From NCBI GenBank assembly GCA_947176545.1, contig CAMWRB010000071.1:1-6548 (forward strand): 6,548 nt of DNA, given 5' to 3'. Below are positions 6,293 through 6,548 of the stretch, piece after piece. Position numbers and translations under genes: made by a program. Source of the DNA: an uncultured Porphyromonadaceae bacterium. GTDB taxonomy: Bacteria; Bacteroidota; Bacteroidia; Bacteroidales; Muribaculaceae. The stretch's first letter is position 1; every line of letters starts with the position of its first letter. The notes beneath the pieces were generated by a model, which saw only the letters and a program-made list of their open reading frames with translations, did not search any database and had not been told where the DNA came from.

Positions 6293-6548
6293 ATGAGATA
6301 CCAAACCAAACTGATACGCACCATCGTGCCGCTCTCACTATGTATAGCGGCCGGTACAAGTGTCGTCTCCGCACAGGTCGTCACCCTCGACTCCTGCCGG
6401 CATTTGGCGTTGCGCAACAATAAGACTATCCGGATGGCTGAAGAAGCTTTGCGCGGAGCCGGATATGACCGTAAGGCCGCATTCGCCGCGTACCTCCCCG
6501 GCATTGACTTCACCGGCGGATATATGCACAACCAGCAGCGTATAGAAC
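6293..6548 (+). CDS. TolC-family outer membrane efflux protein, N-terminal fragment (3' end outside window)
   Basis: The ATG at 6293 opens a frame that stays open to the window end (85 codons plus one base). Residues 1-28 look like a signal peptide: basic start (R2, K6, R9), a hydrophobic core IVPLSLCIAAG, and a likely cut after SVVSA or SVVSAQ. C17 lies inside the core and is not a convincing lipobox. The mature part begins VVTLDSCRHLALRNNKTIRM, the opening helix signature of the outer membrane efflux protein family (OEP, TolC-like). It continues with AEEALRGAGYDRKAAFAAYLPGIDFTGGYM, where the YLPG and following strand mark entry into the first transmembrane beta segment. TolC trimers form the outer membrane channel of tripartite RND, MFS or ABC export pumps. 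In Bacteroidales, the adaptor and inner membrane pump genes usually follow; here they would lie outside the window. The gene has its own candidate promoter behind the terminator of the preceding gene. The substrate cannot be inferred. Confidence 0.9.
   Translation, partial: MRYQTKLIRTIVPLSLCIAAGTSVVSAQVVTLDSCRHLALRNNKTIRMAEEALRGAGYDRKAAFAAYLPGIDFTGGYMHNQQRIE

Noticed and set aside
1..6548. CRISPR array, insertion sequence, tRNA or rRNA
   Set aside because: I saw no regularly spaced direct repeats of CRISPR size, no transposase-like reading frame with terminal repeats, and no tRNA or rRNA sequence signatures.

Overview
The window looks like chromosomal DNA from a member of the Bacteroidales. 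The mixed base composition and the family variants would fit a Muribaculaceae-like or related gut lineage, but that is inference from memory of the families. The grounds are: start codons without Shine-Dalgarno sequences, preceded by A/T-rich leaders; a NAD kinase directly behind a CBS/ACT-type protein; a large secreted protein with a C-terminal domain resembling the type IX secretion sorting signal; and a TolC-family protein of the form common in Bacteroidales. All recognised genes are on the + strand.

Layout: 1-237 is the 3' end of a CBS-domain-containing protein, running in from the left. After a 22-base gap comes a complete NAD kinase gene (260-1141), probably in the same transcription unit. 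Bases 1142-1406 are A/T-rich and non-coding. They hold a degenerate heptamer tandem repeat just behind nadK and a candidate Bacteroidetes-type promoter flanked by a perfect 7-bp inverted repeat. Bases 1407-6119 are one 1570-residue secreted modular protein: signal peptide, beta-propeller-like repeats, Ig/fibronectin-like modules, three choice-of-anchor-J (cleaved-adhesin-like, jelly-roll) modules, a CARDB-like module and a sorting domain. It is followed by a strong intrinsic terminator (6180-6210). From 6293 the 5' end of a TolC-family outer membrane efflux gene runs out of the window.

The genes appear to form three transcription units: CBS-nadK (cytoplasmic, NADP supply), the monocistronic surface protein, and the tolC-type gene, which probably starts an efflux or export operon outside the window. 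Nothing in the sequence ties the surface protein functionally to its neighbours. It is the only unusual item here. I see no mobile element, CRISPR array, tRNA or rRNA. The most interesting points are inside the large protein: an anchor-J module apparently inserted within a fibronectin fold, a duplicated FN3-anchor-J unit, and four propeller-like blades of unknown binding role.
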